From Pseudomonadota bacterium (GTDB lineage: Bacteria; Myxococcota_A; Polyangia; Polyangiales; Polyangiaceae), in contig JAEYVE010000210.1 of the NCBI GenBank assembly GCA_023432025.1, forward strand, positions 1-61,706: a DNA stretch of 61,706 bases, in the 5' to 3' direction. The notes under the pieces were generated by a model. The model made no database searches, was not told the origin of the DNA, and was given only the letters and a program-made list of their open reading frames with translations. Below, piece by piece: positions 44,062-52,541 of the stretch (its first letter is position 1; each line of letters starts with the position of its first letter). The translations under genes were made by a program, and so were the position numbers.

Positions 44062-44742
44062 TCACGGCGCGGACGGCTCCGTTACGTCGAAGCGCAACGA
44101 GTAGCTGAGCGACGTGGGTTTGCCCGGTGCAGCGAAGCGGACCGAGTTGAACGCGTCCACCATGCAGCTCTCGAACTCGCCCGGCCCCAGGCGCTGCCGG
44201 GTGCGGCGCACCTCCGGAGCTCCCCCGCCACGCGCCACGAAGAGATCGGCGCCGAAGGTGCCGCCGCGGAGCGGCTCTCTCACATACCGATAACAATGCA
44301 GGAACTGTCGGTGCCGCGACTCGATCGCGCGGAGAAAAGGCCGTCTGCCAGCCTCGTCGTTCGGACCGCCGCCGATGTGCAAACCGACGTGACGCACCCG
44401 AACCTCGGGCAAGGAGCGAGAAGGATCGGGCTGACGGTCGTCGAGCGGCGTGCCCTGAGCGGGGGTCGCCGTAGGAGGAGGAGGAGCCACGGCGGGTCGC
44501 GGCTCGGTGGGCTCCGCAGCCGCTGGTCCGAGGGTAGCCATGGGCCTCTCTTCGCTTTCGTTCTGTCCAGGCTCGCCCGCGTCCTCCGGAGACGTGGCGA
44601 CGGCTCCCGGCTCCGTCGACGCAGGCGCCGCGGAGCGTTCGGAAGAGGGCGTCTCCGTCGGTGTCTGGCCCCGCGTCGCGCAGGCGGTGACGCCCGAAGC
44701 GAGCACGATGAAAACGAAGCCCAAGCGGAGGCGAAACGGCAT
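44062..44742 (-). CDS. lipoprotein with AgmX/PglI C-terminal-like domain
   Basis: 226 residues. The signal ends VTACATR, a lipobox. A Pro/Ala/Glu-rich linker spans about 25-105. The C-terminal 110 residues, including RHRQFLHCYRYV, GGTFGADLFVARGGG, ESCMVDAFNSVRFAAPG and LSYSLRFD, match the pattern of AgmX/PglI C-terminal domains (two Cys, a GG strand and a late WRF/VRF segment) found in myxobacterial gliding and adventurous-motility proteins. Divergent from the lipoprotein at 44867. Confidence 0.75.
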   Translation of the reverse strand: MPFRLRLGFVFIVLASGVTACATRGQTPTETPSSERSAAPASTEPGAVATSPEDAGEPGQNESEERPMATLGPAAAEPTEPRPAVAPPPPTATPAQGTPLDDRQPDPSRSLPEVRVRHVGLHIGGGPNDEAGRRPFLRAIESRHRQFLHCYRYVREPLRGGTFGADLFVARGGGAPEVRRTRQRLGPGEFESCMVDAFNSVRFAAPGKPTSLSYSLRFDVTEPSAP

Positions 44743-44866
44743 GTCGACCCATTCTCATCGAGAGAGAGCGCGCGCCAACCCCTGGGGCGTCGACGCACAG
44801 AACGAGGGGCATTCTGGGCTGTCTCTCGAGCCAAACGGGCAGAGGCGGTGTCCTCTGCCGCGAGAT

Positions 44867-46156
44867 GTGGCACAAAGAGCGCGCCCCTCGCTTTCGAACG
44901 AGCTCCTCTTGGCGCAACTCGTCCCCCTGCCCCAGCTCCTCGCACTCGTCGCGCTTCTGGCGGCCGGCTGCGGCAAGGACCCTTCCAGCGGAGGAGGAGG
45001 TGCCGCTCCTCGCTCGAACGGCGCCCCCACCCCGAGCACGCAGAGCGCGTCCAAGACAGAGCCCCCTGCGCAGGCGCCCAGCGCGGCCCCGAGTCCCACG
45101 CCTCCTCCGCAACCGGCTGCGGAGGCGCCCAGCTTGGCGACGCCAGCCACATGGCAGCTCGGCGAGCTGTCCGACGTCGGCCCGGCAGCTCCCGCCAGCG
45201 CCACCGAAACGGGGATCGCGCTCGTCACGAAGGACGACCGGCTGCTCTTGTCTCGTTTGGACGGAGCAGGACGCTTTTCTCCGATCGACCAACCCAAGAC
45301 GGATTTCGCCAAGTACGGGCGTGGGCCCGCCGTCGTCGGTCGGCGTGCCTATTGGACCACGCTGCGCGGAGATCTCCTCCGCGCGCCGCTGGATGGCTCC
45401 GCCCCTCCCGAACGCCTGCTCGGAAACGTGCGAGCCGGCGCGCGCGTCTCGGCCCTGCGCGTGGGAGAGCGTGACTTGGTCGCGATCGTGCGCGAGCAGG
45501 ACGAGCGCGCGATGAGCCAGCTGTGGTCGTCGACGGGCGAGCTCTTGGCCCTCGCTCCGGACAGCCAGACCGCGACGAACATCGTGCTGGTGGCCGATGG
45601 AACCACGCCGCTAGCGCTCACGCTCGAAGGACGCACCAGCATGTCTCCGGTGCACGCCACGCGCCTGCGTGTCGCGCCGAAACGCGTGAACATCGAGAGC
45701 TCCCAGGTCATCTGGGTGGGTCCAGGCTCCGAGCCGCTTACGGAGCTCGCCGCCGTCCCCACGGGAGATGGCCACGCGCTCGCGCTGCTCGCCACCGCGC
45801 ACAGCATCACCGAGTTCGGCCTCGGGCACTTCGACATCGCACCAGCTTTGCCCCTCGTCGAACACGTCACCTGGCTGCCCTTTCCGAACGGCATCGATCC
45901 CGCGCCGGTCGCCGGCGTCAACGTGTGCGGCGCACCTTTCGTTTTCTTCGCCAAGCCGAGCGACGCGCGTCCGCGCTCCCCGCAAGAGCTACACGTCGCG
46001 AAGGTGCAAGACGGCAAGCTCGTCGGCGGCGAGGTGCTGGCGCGGTCGCGAGCGTTCAACGACATTTCCGTGGCGCCGCGCCCCGGCGGCGCGGTGCTGG
46101 CGTGGACCGCGGATCGTCACACGTGGGCCATGACGCTCGGCTGCCCGAAGCCCTGA
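44867..46156 (+). CDS. lipoprotein, hypothetical, with beta-propeller-like repeats
   Basis: 429 residues if GTG 44867 is used; TTG 44909 is an alternative that shortens the n-region. A signal (LVPLPQLLALVALLAAGCGKD) ends in the GC lipobox. A Pro/Ser/Ala-rich linker spans about 45-95. The rest alternates short strands, such as LLLSRLDGAGRFSPI, LWSSTGELLALAPDSQ and FNDISVAPRPGGAVLAWTADRH, with a periodicity resembling a beta-propeller. No catalytic motif is visible. The divergent lipoprotein gene lies 124 bases away. Confidence 0.7.
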   Translation: MAQRARPSLSNELLLAQLVPLPQLLALVALLAAGCGKDPSSGGGGAAPRSNGAPTPSTQSASKTEPPAQAPSAAPSPTPPPQPAAEAPSLATPATWQLGELSDVGPAAPASATETGIALVTKDDRLLLSRLDGAGRFSPIDQPKTDFAKYGRGPAVVGRRAYWTTLRGDLLRAPLDGSAPPERLLGNVRAGARVSALRVGERDLVAIVREQDERAMSQLWSSTGELLALAPDSQTATNIVLVADGTTPLALTLEGRTSMSPVHATRLRVAPKRVNIESSQVIWVGPGSEPLTELAAVPTGDGHALALLATAHSITEFGLGHFDIAPALPLVEHVTWLPFPNGIDPAPVAGVNVCGAPFVFFAKPSDARPRSPQELHVAKVQDGKLVGGEVLARSRAFNDISVAPRPGGAVLAWTADRHTWAMTLGCPKP

Positions 46157-46221
46157 AGCCGTGAGGGGAGCGGGCGGTCTTTACGGTGTGGCCCACGAAC
46201 GGTAGACGAAGGCTCGCGCGA

Positions 46222-46251
46222 AACGCCTCAGGCGTTCGAAACGACTTTTTT
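46222..46251 (+). terminator. weak hairpin plus T-run before the methyltransferase gene
   Basis: AACGCC (46222-46227) pairs with GGCGTT (46231-46236) around TCA; six T follow at 46246-46251 but nine bases beyond the stem. A possible terminator of the preceding lipoprotein gene. Confidence 0.35.
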
Positions 46252-46263
46252 CGGAGACCGAGA

Positions 46264-47145
46264 GTGGCAAAGAGCAACGACCAGAGGCGCACCCGGGCAG
46301 CCCAGGGCGGAAAGAAGCCCGCGCCCCAGACGCGACGTGAAGCGCGCAAGAAAACGCCGAAGTACACGGCGCGCACCGCCGATCGCCACGAGCTCTATCA
46401 GCTCAGCGTGCAAGCTCCGGAAACGGAGGTGGACTTCATCACGCGCGCGTTCCGCAAGGACTTCGGCAGAAAGCCCCTCAGCATGCGCGAGGACTTCTGC
46501 GGCACGGCCCTCTTGTGCGGCGCGTGGGTGAAGAGCAGCCGCGAACGCACGGCGACGGGCGTGGACATTTGCGGCGACACCTTGGAGTGGGGCAAAGAAC
46601 ACAACATTCTGCCGCTCGGCGACGCGGCGGGTCGTGTCACTCTGCTCCAGCAAGACGTGCGCCACGCGACGCGCGCTCGCTTCGACGTCGTGAACGCGCT
46701 GAATTTCAGCTACTGGGTGTTTCGCACGCGCGCCGAGCTCCGGCACTACTTCTCCTGCGTGCACAAGGCGCTCGCGGCAGAGGGCATGTTCTTCTTGGAC
46801 GCCTACGGCGGCTGGGAGTCGCAGGAGCCGATGCTCGAGAGCCGCGCGATCCCCGCTGGCTTCACCTACGTTTGGGACCAAGACAGCTTCGACCCCATCG
46901 GTCACTCGATCGTCAACCACATTCACTTCGAGTTCAAAGACGGCACCAAGCTCGAACGCGCCTTCACCTACGAATGGCGCTACTGGACGTTGCCGGAAAT
47001 TCAGGAGCTCTTGCGAGAAGCCGGTTTCTCGGACGTTCGCGTGTACTGGGACACGAGCGAGGACAACGACGTCGAGCTCTATCGCGTGCGGAGCCGCGCG
47101 GACAATCAGCCAGGGTGGCTCGCGTACTTGGTGGCCGTGCGCTGA
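46264..47145 (+). CDS. class I SAM-dependent methyltransferase
   Basis: 293 residues from GTG 46264 with GGAG upstream. After a Lys/Arg-rich N-terminus (residues 1-35) the Rossmann-like methyltransferase core starts: EDFCGTALLCGAWV (motif I region, GTA), TGVDICGDTLEWG (acidic ribose-binding strand), LQQDVR and FDVVNALNFSYW (motif IV). The last third (LPEIQELLREAGFSDVRVYW) is the usual final strand-helix pair. The target could be a small molecule, lipid or protein. A basic N-terminus suggests nucleic acid or anionic partner binding. Confidence 0.85.
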   Translation: MAKSNDQRRTRAAQGGKKPAPQTRREARKKTPKYTARTADRHELYQLSVQAPETEVDFITRAFRKDFGRKPLSMREDFCGTALLCGAWVKSSRERTATGVDICGDTLEWGKEHNILPLGDAAGRVTLLQQDVRHATRARFDVVNALNFSYWVFRTRAELRHYFSCVHKALAAEGMFFLDAYGGWESQEPMLESRAIPAGFTYVWDQDSFDPIGHSIVNHIHFEFKDGTKLERAFTYEWRYWTLPEIQELLREAGFSDVRVYWDTSEDNDVELYRVRSRADNQPGWLAYLVAVR

Positions 47146-47194
47146 AGCGAGCGGACGCTGGCGCGACGCACGTCATGATGCACACTCCCACCTC

Positions 47195-48184
47195 GTGATC
47201 TCACGCCCCCACGACGCGACCGAGCCAACCAACGAAGGCCGAGCGCGACCGGTAGGTCGCTTGGCTCCGAGCCCCACTGGGCACCTGCACCTCGGACACG
47301 CTCGCAGCTTCTTGATTGCGTGGTGGCACGCGCGCTCGCGCGGGGGGCGCGTCGTGCTCCGCTTCGAGGATCTGGACGGTGACCGCGCGCGCCCCGAGCA
47401 CGTGGAAACGACCCTGCGCGATTTGGAGTGGCTCGGGCTCGATTGGGATGGGACGCCACGCCTGCAGTCGAGCGGCCTGCCGGAGCTATGCGAAGCCGCC
47501 GAGCGTCTTCGAATCGCAGGGAAGGCGTACCCTTGCGTTTGTACTCGCGGAGACATTCGAACCGCGCAAAACGCGCCCCAAGAAGGCGCAGCCGAGCTGC
47601 GCTATCCCGGCACCTGCCGCAGTCGCTTCGGTTCGTTGGCAGAGGCCACGTCCACGAGCGGACGCGGCGCGGGCTTGCGCTTTCTGGTGCCGCCCGGCGC
47701 CCGCAAGGTGAGCGATCGATTTGCGGGGCTCCACACCTTCGAGCCTCACCGAGAAATCGGGGATTTTTTGATCACGCGCCGCGATGGACAGCCTGCTTAC
47801 CAGCTCGCCGTCGTCGTCGACGACGTACGAGACGGCGTGACGGAGGTAGTGCGCGGCGACGATTTGCTCCCGAGCGCAGCGCGCCAAATGCTGCTCTTGG
47901 AAGCTCTCGGTGAACGGGCGCCGGACTACTACCACCTGCCGCTCGTTCGGGACGCCGCGGGGCGACGGCTCGCCAAGCGAGAAGACGACTTGAGCTTGTG
48001 CGAGCTGCGCGCGGGCGGCACGGACTCGCGCGCCGTCGTCGAATGGGTCGCGAAGAGCGTCGGCATGGACGCTGAGCGGCCGCGCGCAGCAGACCTGGTG
48101 GGGCAGTTCGCGATGGAGCGGGTGCCGCAGGACTCGGTCCGGGTCACCGCGGACGACGTGCAACATTTGCGCGGCGCGCGCTGA
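47195..48184 (+). CDS. gluQRS: glutamyl-Q tRNA(Asp) synthetase
   Basis: A 329-residue shortened class I synthetase lacking the anticodon-binding domain. The HIGH-type motif is in GRLAPSPTGHLHLGHA (21-36), a zinc-binding-like CVCTRGD segment follows near 112-118 and RYPGTCR near 137, and the KMSKS-equivalent is RLAKREDDLS near 256. It glutamylates queuosine in tRNA(Asp). It normally depends on Q-modified tRNA; the Q-pathway genes are not in this window. Confidence 0.93.
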   Translation: MISRPHDATEPTNEGRARPVGRLAPSPTGHLHLGHARSFLIAWWHARSRGGRVVLRFEDLDGDRARPEHVETTLRDLEWLGLDWDGTPRLQSSGLPELCEAAERLRIAGKAYPCVCTRGDIRTAQNAPQEGAAELRYPGTCRSRFGSLAEATSTSGRGAGLRFLVPPGARKVSDRFAGLHTFEPHREIGDFLITRRDGQPAYQLAVVVDDVRDGVTEVVRGDDLLPSAARQMLLLEALGERAPDYYHLPLVRDAAGRRLAKREDDLSLCELRAGGTDSRAVVEWVAKSVGMDAERPRAADLVGQFAMERVPQDSVRVTADDVQHLRGAR

Positions 48185-48211
48185 ACCCAGCTGCTCCGCC
48201 AACCCCGATGC

Positions 48212-48763
48212 TCAGGTGAGCTTGACCCCGGGCTTCAAGGGCACGAGCAAAGCCTCTTCTTCTCCAGCTGGAGCGTTTTCGTTGTCGGCGAGAGGACGCG
48301 CTTCGAGCTTTCCGCCCAGAGCACGGCGAACGGACACACGAATGGCGCCGTGAACGCTGGGCCCCTTGGACGGACGGGGTGGGCGAGCGATGGGGGTAGG
48401 CGGGGTGGCGATGGTCGTGGTCGCAACGGGCTTGGGCAGGGTGAGCGGCTCCGGGAGCTTGGGTGCCTTGTCGACGATGGTTTCGTCCGAAAAATCGTCG
48501 TCGATGTCGGAAAGAACCTGCTCCTGCCCCGGCAGCGCTTCGAAGCGCACCGAGTCCGGACCGCCAAGGTCCGCCGCCGCTCGAGCGATGAGCTCCGCGC
48601 GCTGCCGATTGCCTTGTCGTTCTGCCGCGTGGGCTGCCTTACGCAGCCACTCCTCTGCGCTCGAGGAGTCCCCCCGCTTCAGCTCCGCCCGGGCCGTCTG
48701 CAGCGCCACCGCAAGATCGTCGCTGTCGGTGTTTTCGGGCGCGGGTAGATCGAAGTCTCTCAT
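48212..48763 (-). CDS. hypothetical protein with helical N-terminus
   Basis: 183 residues from ATG 48763. An N-terminal helical part, ELKRGDSSSAEEWLRKAAHAAERQGNRQRAELIA (landmark about 30-62), resembles a TPR-like helical hairpin. An acidic IDDDFSDETIVD segment, a Pro/Thr/Ala-rich linker and a C-terminal beta-like part (SVHGAIRVSVRRALGGKLEARPL) follow. The motif ETIVD near 100 resembles phospho-acceptor sites for FHA domains, which is suggestive only. Function unknown. Confidence 0.65.
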   Translation of the reverse strand: MRDFDLPAPENTDSDDLAVALQTARAELKRGDSSSAEEWLRKAAHAAERQGNRQRAELIARAAADLGGPDSVRFEALPGQEQVLSDIDDDFSDETIVDKAPKLPEPLTLPKPVATTTIATPPTPIARPPRPSKGPSVHGAIRVSVRRALGGKLEARPLADNENAPAGEEEALLVPLKPGVKLT

Positions 48764-49127
48764 GCCGATGGTCCTGTATCTTGCGCCTTTCGAGATGCCG
48801 GAACAAAGCGGGGCGATCGCCGGGCCTTCTAACGTTTCATTTCGTCTCCGATTCGTCGCTTTCTCGAAACATAGAGCTTTCACTTTTGCACGATGCATCC
48901 CCTGCGACGCATGTAAACCATTGCTTTTGTTTTACGTTCACCGAGGCACAGCGTTTGCTTTAAGACGCATTCGCGGGCCGTGCCCTGGCGTATACCCCCC
49001 CTCCGCCAGGGTGGCTGCCCCCTTACGGGCCTGGTCTCGGCGTAATCCCCCCCCTCCGCCGAGGCCGCCGGCCCCCTTTTGTGTGGGGTCCCCCGGGTCC
49101 GTGGCGGTTTTGCCCTACGCTCTCGTC
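48764..49127. other. intergenic region with AT-richer part and structured repeats
   Basis: About 364 bases between divergent genes. The left part, 48840-48970, is markedly less GC-rich than its surroundings and includes a TTTAAG (48959-48964) that could act as a -10 element. The right part holds two tandem stem-loops. No protein-coding gene is supported. Confidence 0.7.
48975..49080 (+). ncRNA. candidate structured RNA: two tandem C-loop stem-loops
   Basis: Two units of about 52 bases. Unit 1: outer GGGC (48975-48978)/GCCC (49017-49020), inner CCCTGGCG (48983-48990)/CGCCAGGG (49004-49011), loop TATACCCCCCCTC. Unit 2: outer GGGCC (49027-49031)/GGCCC (49070-49074), inner CTCGGCG (49036-49042)/CGCCGAG (49057-49063) extended to about 10 pairs, loop TAATCCCCCCCCTC; TTTT follows at 49077-49080. 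The stems differ by compensating changes while the loops are conserved. Plus strand is favoured because a U-run follows unit 2, but the minus strand (loops GGAGGGGGG) is not excluded. Confidence 0.55.
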
Positions 49128-49727
49128 GTGCAAGACCGCTGGTTCCTGTTCGCGCATGGCGCCGGAGCTCCGTCGACGTCGCCGTGGATGGACGCTTGGA
49201 AGCGCCGCCTGGCAACGCTCGGGGAGGTGGAAACGCTCGACTACCCCTACATGCGTGAGGGGCGGAAGCTCCCGGACCCATTTCCGAAGCTCCTCGAGGC
49301 CCACCGGGCGGCTCTCCGGGACGCGGTGGGGCGGCGCGGCTCACCTCCCGTGTTGATTGGAAAGAGCCTGGGTAGCCGGGTGGGCTGTCACCTGAGCCTC
49401 GAGGAACGAGTGCGCGGGCTGGTGTGTTTGGGATATCCGCTGCGGGCGCCCGGGCCGAAAGAACGTTTGCGCGACGCGGTGCTACGCGAGCTGACCACGC
49501 CGATCTTGTTCGTGCAGGGCACGCGGGACGCGCTGTGTCCGCTCGAGACCCTCGAGGAGGTGCGCGGAGCGATGCGTGCACCAAACCAGCTGCACGTGAT
49601 GCCCACGGGCGATCACTCACTCATCGCTACCAAGACATATCTAAAGAGCGAAAGTACGACGCAAGAGGCCGTCGACGCGTCCGTTCTCGACGCCATTCGT
49701 CGTTTCTTGGACTCGCTTCCTGCCTGA
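49128..49727 (+). CDS. alpha/beta hydrolase of the KANL3/Tex30 type
   Basis: 199 residues. FLFAHGAGAPSTSPWM at the start is the family's oxyanion-loop motif; YPYMREGRKLPDPFP follows; the nucleophile Ser is in IGKSLGSRVG (GxSxG); then TPILFVQGTRDALCP (acid Asp) and PTGDHSL (catalytic His). The triad is complete. GTG 49128 is the preferred start; GTG 49101 gives nine extra residues. Function of the bacterial family is unknown; esterase/thioesterase activity is expected. It directly follows the candidate RNA. Confidence 0.85.
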   Translation: MQDRWFLFAHGAGAPSTSPWMDAWKRRLATLGEVETLDYPYMREGRKLPDPFPKLLEAHRAALRDAVGRRGSPPVLIGKSLGSRVGCHLSLEERVRGLVCLGYPLRAPGPKERLRDAVLRELTTPILFVQGTRDALCPLETLEEVRGAMRAPNQLHVMPTGDHSLIATKTYLKSESTTQEAVDASVLDAIRRFLDSLPA

Positions 49728-49745
49728 AGCCCCCCCGAGCAGCGC

Positions 49746-50402
49746 TTACGCCAGGCAAGCGCGAGCGTGGCGTGCGACGAGCTCGAGCAACTGCCGGTCG
49801 TCCTTGCGAAACACGTGATCGGTTCGTGCGACTTCGACGAGCCCCCACAGCTCCTTGGGCCCCAAGACCGGCAACATGGCGACCCCGCACACCGGCACGG
49901 AGAACCGACGAGCAATCGCGCCTTCTGCAGGGCCACCATGAACGGTTCCGGCGACGACGGCGCCGCTCGACGCGTGCGCGAGAACGGCGTCGTCGACGTG
50001 AGGTCCGAGCGCCCCGAGCCTGTCGGGAACCGGACCGAACTGACACACGGTGAGGAGCCTGCCGCGCCTGCGTGTTCGTCTGTGCGCCCAGCCGAGTGTT
50101 GCTCCGGTGGCGGCGACAGCCGCGCGCAGAGCCAAGTGCACGACCTCCGAGCGATCGCTCGCAAAAGAGAGAAGCTCCCCCACCCTCTTTTCCAAAGGCG
50201 GAGTGCTCGAGCGCAGCGCCGCGACCTCGCGAAGCTGAGTCAGCGCGCGCCACTCGAGCCATTCGGGCTTGCGGGCGAGACAGTCGGAGGAGAGCGCGCC
50301 ACGACCCACGGCGTCGAGGAGCGCGCCCATGCAAACGGGCCCCACCGTGCGCTCGCCGTTCGTCACGAGCCAACACGCTTCGTCGAGCTCTGCGCGCTTC
50401 AT
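49746..50402 (-). CDS. GYF-like plus GAF-domain protein
   Basis: 218 residues. The N-terminal about 60 residues (CWLVTNGERTVGPVCMGALLDAV, landmark, and LARKPEWLEWRAL) fit the GYF_2-like module seen in myxobacterial proteins. Residues about 80-218 form a GAF-like domain (VVHLALRAAVAATGATLGWA; VCGVAMLPVLGPKELWGLVEV; FRKDDRQLLELVA). GAF domains bind small ligands; no output domain is attached. It may be a sensor or adaptor. The gene is convergent with the hydrolase. Confidence 0.75.
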   Translation of the reverse strand: MKRAELDEACWLVTNGERTVGPVCMGALLDAVGRGALSSDCLARKPEWLEWRALTQLREVAALRSSTPPLEKRVGELLSFASDRSEVVHLALRAAVAATGATLGWAHRRTRRRGRLLTVCQFGPVPDRLGALGPHVDDAVLAHASSGAVVAGTVHGGPAEGAIARRFSVPVCGVAMLPVLGPKELWGLVEVARTDHVFRKDDRQLLELVARHARACLA

Positions 50403-50685
50403 CCGTCAGGTCCCTTCCCAGAGACGGACTCACAGTCTTCGCTTCCCCCGAGGAGTCGGCAAGGTCGCGCCCCGATCCGTTCCTCCAGCTAGCCGATCGA
50501 TAGCGCTCCGACATGAGCCCTGCTGGTGCTCGTGCTCGCTCGCGGCTCGCCCAAAAGCGCGAGGTCGGGCGCGACTCTGCCCGAGTTTCGTCACCCACGT
50601 GGAGTGCAGCTAGGAGCACGGGCGACCAAAAAGCCCGGGGCTACCGCGCCGATCTTCGAGCGCGTGGCGCGCCGCAAACGTGCGC

Positions 50686-51300
50686 TCAGCGCACCGTGCG
50701 ATCGCCGACGGTACCGAACACGCCGTCCCACAGCATGTTCGACACGCAGAACCGACTGTCGTGGTCCTTGAAGTGGTGCAGCATGTGGTTCTTCTTGAGC
50801 CGGCGACCGTACGCGGTGCGCGGGTTGTGGTGATGAATGTAGTAGTGCGTGACGTCGTAGTAGACGTAACCGAGCACGTACCCGGCGTGCCAAGCCCAAA
50901 CCAAACGTGGGCCGAACACCAACCACCAGATGCCTAAGAAGATGAAGTAGAGCGACAAGCTCACCGCCGGTGGCATCACCAGCCGGTACTTGTCCTTCGG
51001 CCACGTGTGGTGCACGCCGTGCACCAAGAAGTGCATGCGCTCTCCCCAGCGCCCCGGGGGCTGCCAGTGAAAGAACACGCGGTGCAGCCAGTACTCACTC
51101 AGCGTCCACGCAACGAAGCCAGCCAGCACCAAACCCAAGCTCGGCAGCCACGTGACCCCAACCTTGGCCACGCTGTACCAAAACATGGCCACGCTGACCG
51201 GAACCCAAACGATGGGGACGACGGACCAGTGGGTTCGAGAGAAAAAGTCGACAATGTCGCTCTCGAACATTCGTGGAGATTCGGGAGTCGCTTTGAGCAC
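50686..51300 (-). CDS. fatty acid hydroxylase / sterol desaturase family membrane protein
   Basis: 204 residues from GTG 51300, which has GAGGAAG just upstream; ATG 51270 is an alternative. Four hydrophobic segments (for example VVPIVWVPVSVAMFWYSVA, LYFIFLGIWWLVF). The eight-histidine di-iron pattern is present: EYWLHRVFFHW, HFLVHGVHHTWPKD, THYYIHHHN, NHMLHHF. It is the membrane di-iron hydroxylase family; in related enzymes the 2-position of a fatty acyl chain is hydroxylated, as in 2-hydroxy sphingolipids. Substrate not determined. Confidence 0.9.
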   Translation of the reverse strand: MLKATPESPRMFESDIVDFFSRTHWSVVPIVWVPVSVAMFWYSVAKVGVTWLPSLGLVLAGFVAWTLSEYWLHRVFFHWQPPGRWGERMHFLVHGVHHTWPKDKYRLVMPPAVSLSLYFIFLGIWWLVFGPRLVWAWHAGYVLGYVYYDVTHYYIHHHNPRTAYGRRLKKNHMLHHFKDHDSRFCVSNMLWDGVFGTVGDRTVR

Positions 51301-51463
51301 GCTTCCTCGCCGGGCGAAGGCGGCCGAACCATAGGGACGTGGCCGGATTGTGGCAAGCGAACGACCGCTCGGCCGAATGCTTCCAGCGTCAGCGGAGCTC
51401 CAACCCGTCCCCACGCCAAGCATGGCGCAGACGACGCGCGAGGCGAGAGGTCCAACCAGTCAT

Positions 51464-52402
51464 TCAGCGATCGCCAGCGGGAGTGGATATGGCCCGCTGA
51501 CGCCAATGTTTGAGGCCGTAGCTTCTCCTCGGAAGCTCATCGTGGAGCAACAGGTGCAGCCAGCCGCTCGTGGGCAGCCCTGCGTCGTCGCCGTCGAACA
51601 GATCGATCCCTTCGATTTCTTCGTGGGTCAGCGGTCCCCACTGCGGGCTGTACGTGACCGGCACTCGACCGAGCCAAGCGCCCGTGTCCGCGTCGAACAC
51701 GACGACGCCCATGTCGGGGTGGTCACTCGCGAGATAGAGCTCGCCGCGCGCTGACACGGCGCCGCCTTGAATGCTCGGAACCACGCCGAACGGAGTGGGC
51801 CCCGGGGAGCCTTCGCGAGGCGGCAGCGTGAGCACCAAGTCGCGCTCGAACGCGAGCGCGAAGCGCTCCGCCGTGAGCTCCACGCGAAAGATCTGGATGC
51901 GGTCGGCGTCGAAGCTGGAGGTGTACAAGCGCCGCGTGCGTGGATGGATTGCGCACCAGGGCGCGTAACGCGCGCCGCCCAAAGGCTGCACGCCGATGGG
52001 CGTGAGATCGGGGCGGAGCGCGCCGATGGCGTGGGGCCCTCCCCTTCGGTCCGCCTCGAGCGGCACGTACAGAACGCCCTCGAAGTAGTCCGCGTCTCCC
52101 AAGTGCGAATAGCGGCCCTCGAACGGGACCACGCCGCCCGTAGGCGCGCGCCCGAGCGACTCCGTGAGCGGCACCTTCCAGATGCGCTGCGTCGAGACGA
52201 CGTACCAATGCGTGTCGTCGTGAGCGAGGCCCTGCACGGCGTCGCGCGCTGCTTCGCCGCGCACACGGGGCGAGTCCGGGAGAGCCACCAACGCGTCCCA
52301 CGTGGAAGCCGTGTCGCTCGTTTCCATCACCACGGGTACGACGGCAGAACGCGAACAGGCGAGCCCCCAGAGTCCCGCGAGCATGCCCACCCAAGAACGC
52401 AT
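51464..52402 (-). CDS. lipoprotein, beta-propeller-like, function unknown
   Basis: 312 residues from ATG 52402. The signal MRSWVGMLAGLWGLACSRS ends in a GLAC lipobox. The mature part has repeated strand patterns such as VQGLAHDDTHWYVVSTQRIWKVP, DYFEGVLYVPLE and RGELYLASDHPDMGVVVFDAD, as in NHL/YncE-like propellers. No catalytic residue pattern is recognised. It faces the fatty-acid hydroxylase and DUF2254 genes on the same strand with gaps of 163 and 139 bases. Confidence 0.7.
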   Translation of the reverse strand: MRSWVGMLAGLWGLACSRSAVVPVVMETSDTASTWDALVALPDSPRVRGEAARDAVQGLAHDDTHWYVVSTQRIWKVPLTESLGRAPTGGVVPFEGRYSHLGDADYFEGVLYVPLEADRRGGPHAIGALRPDLTPIGVQPLGGARYAPWCAIHPRTRRLYTSSFDADRIQIFRVELTAERFALAFERDLVLTLPPREGSPGPTPFGVVPSIQGGAVSARGELYLASDHPDMGVVVFDADTGAWLGRVPVTYSPQWGPLTHEEIEGIDLFDGDDAGLPTSGWLHLLLHDELPRRSYGLKHWRQRAISTPAGDR

Positions 52403-52541
52403 CGAAGAGCCAGCGTATACCACGGCGAGCCGACGCGCCGCGACGATCGCCCGAGCTGGCCGAGACGACGAACGTTTTGCCCGAGCGGTGCCTCGCCTTC
52501 GAGCCCGAGAGCAGCGCGAAAGAGCCTTTCGAGCGACGGCT

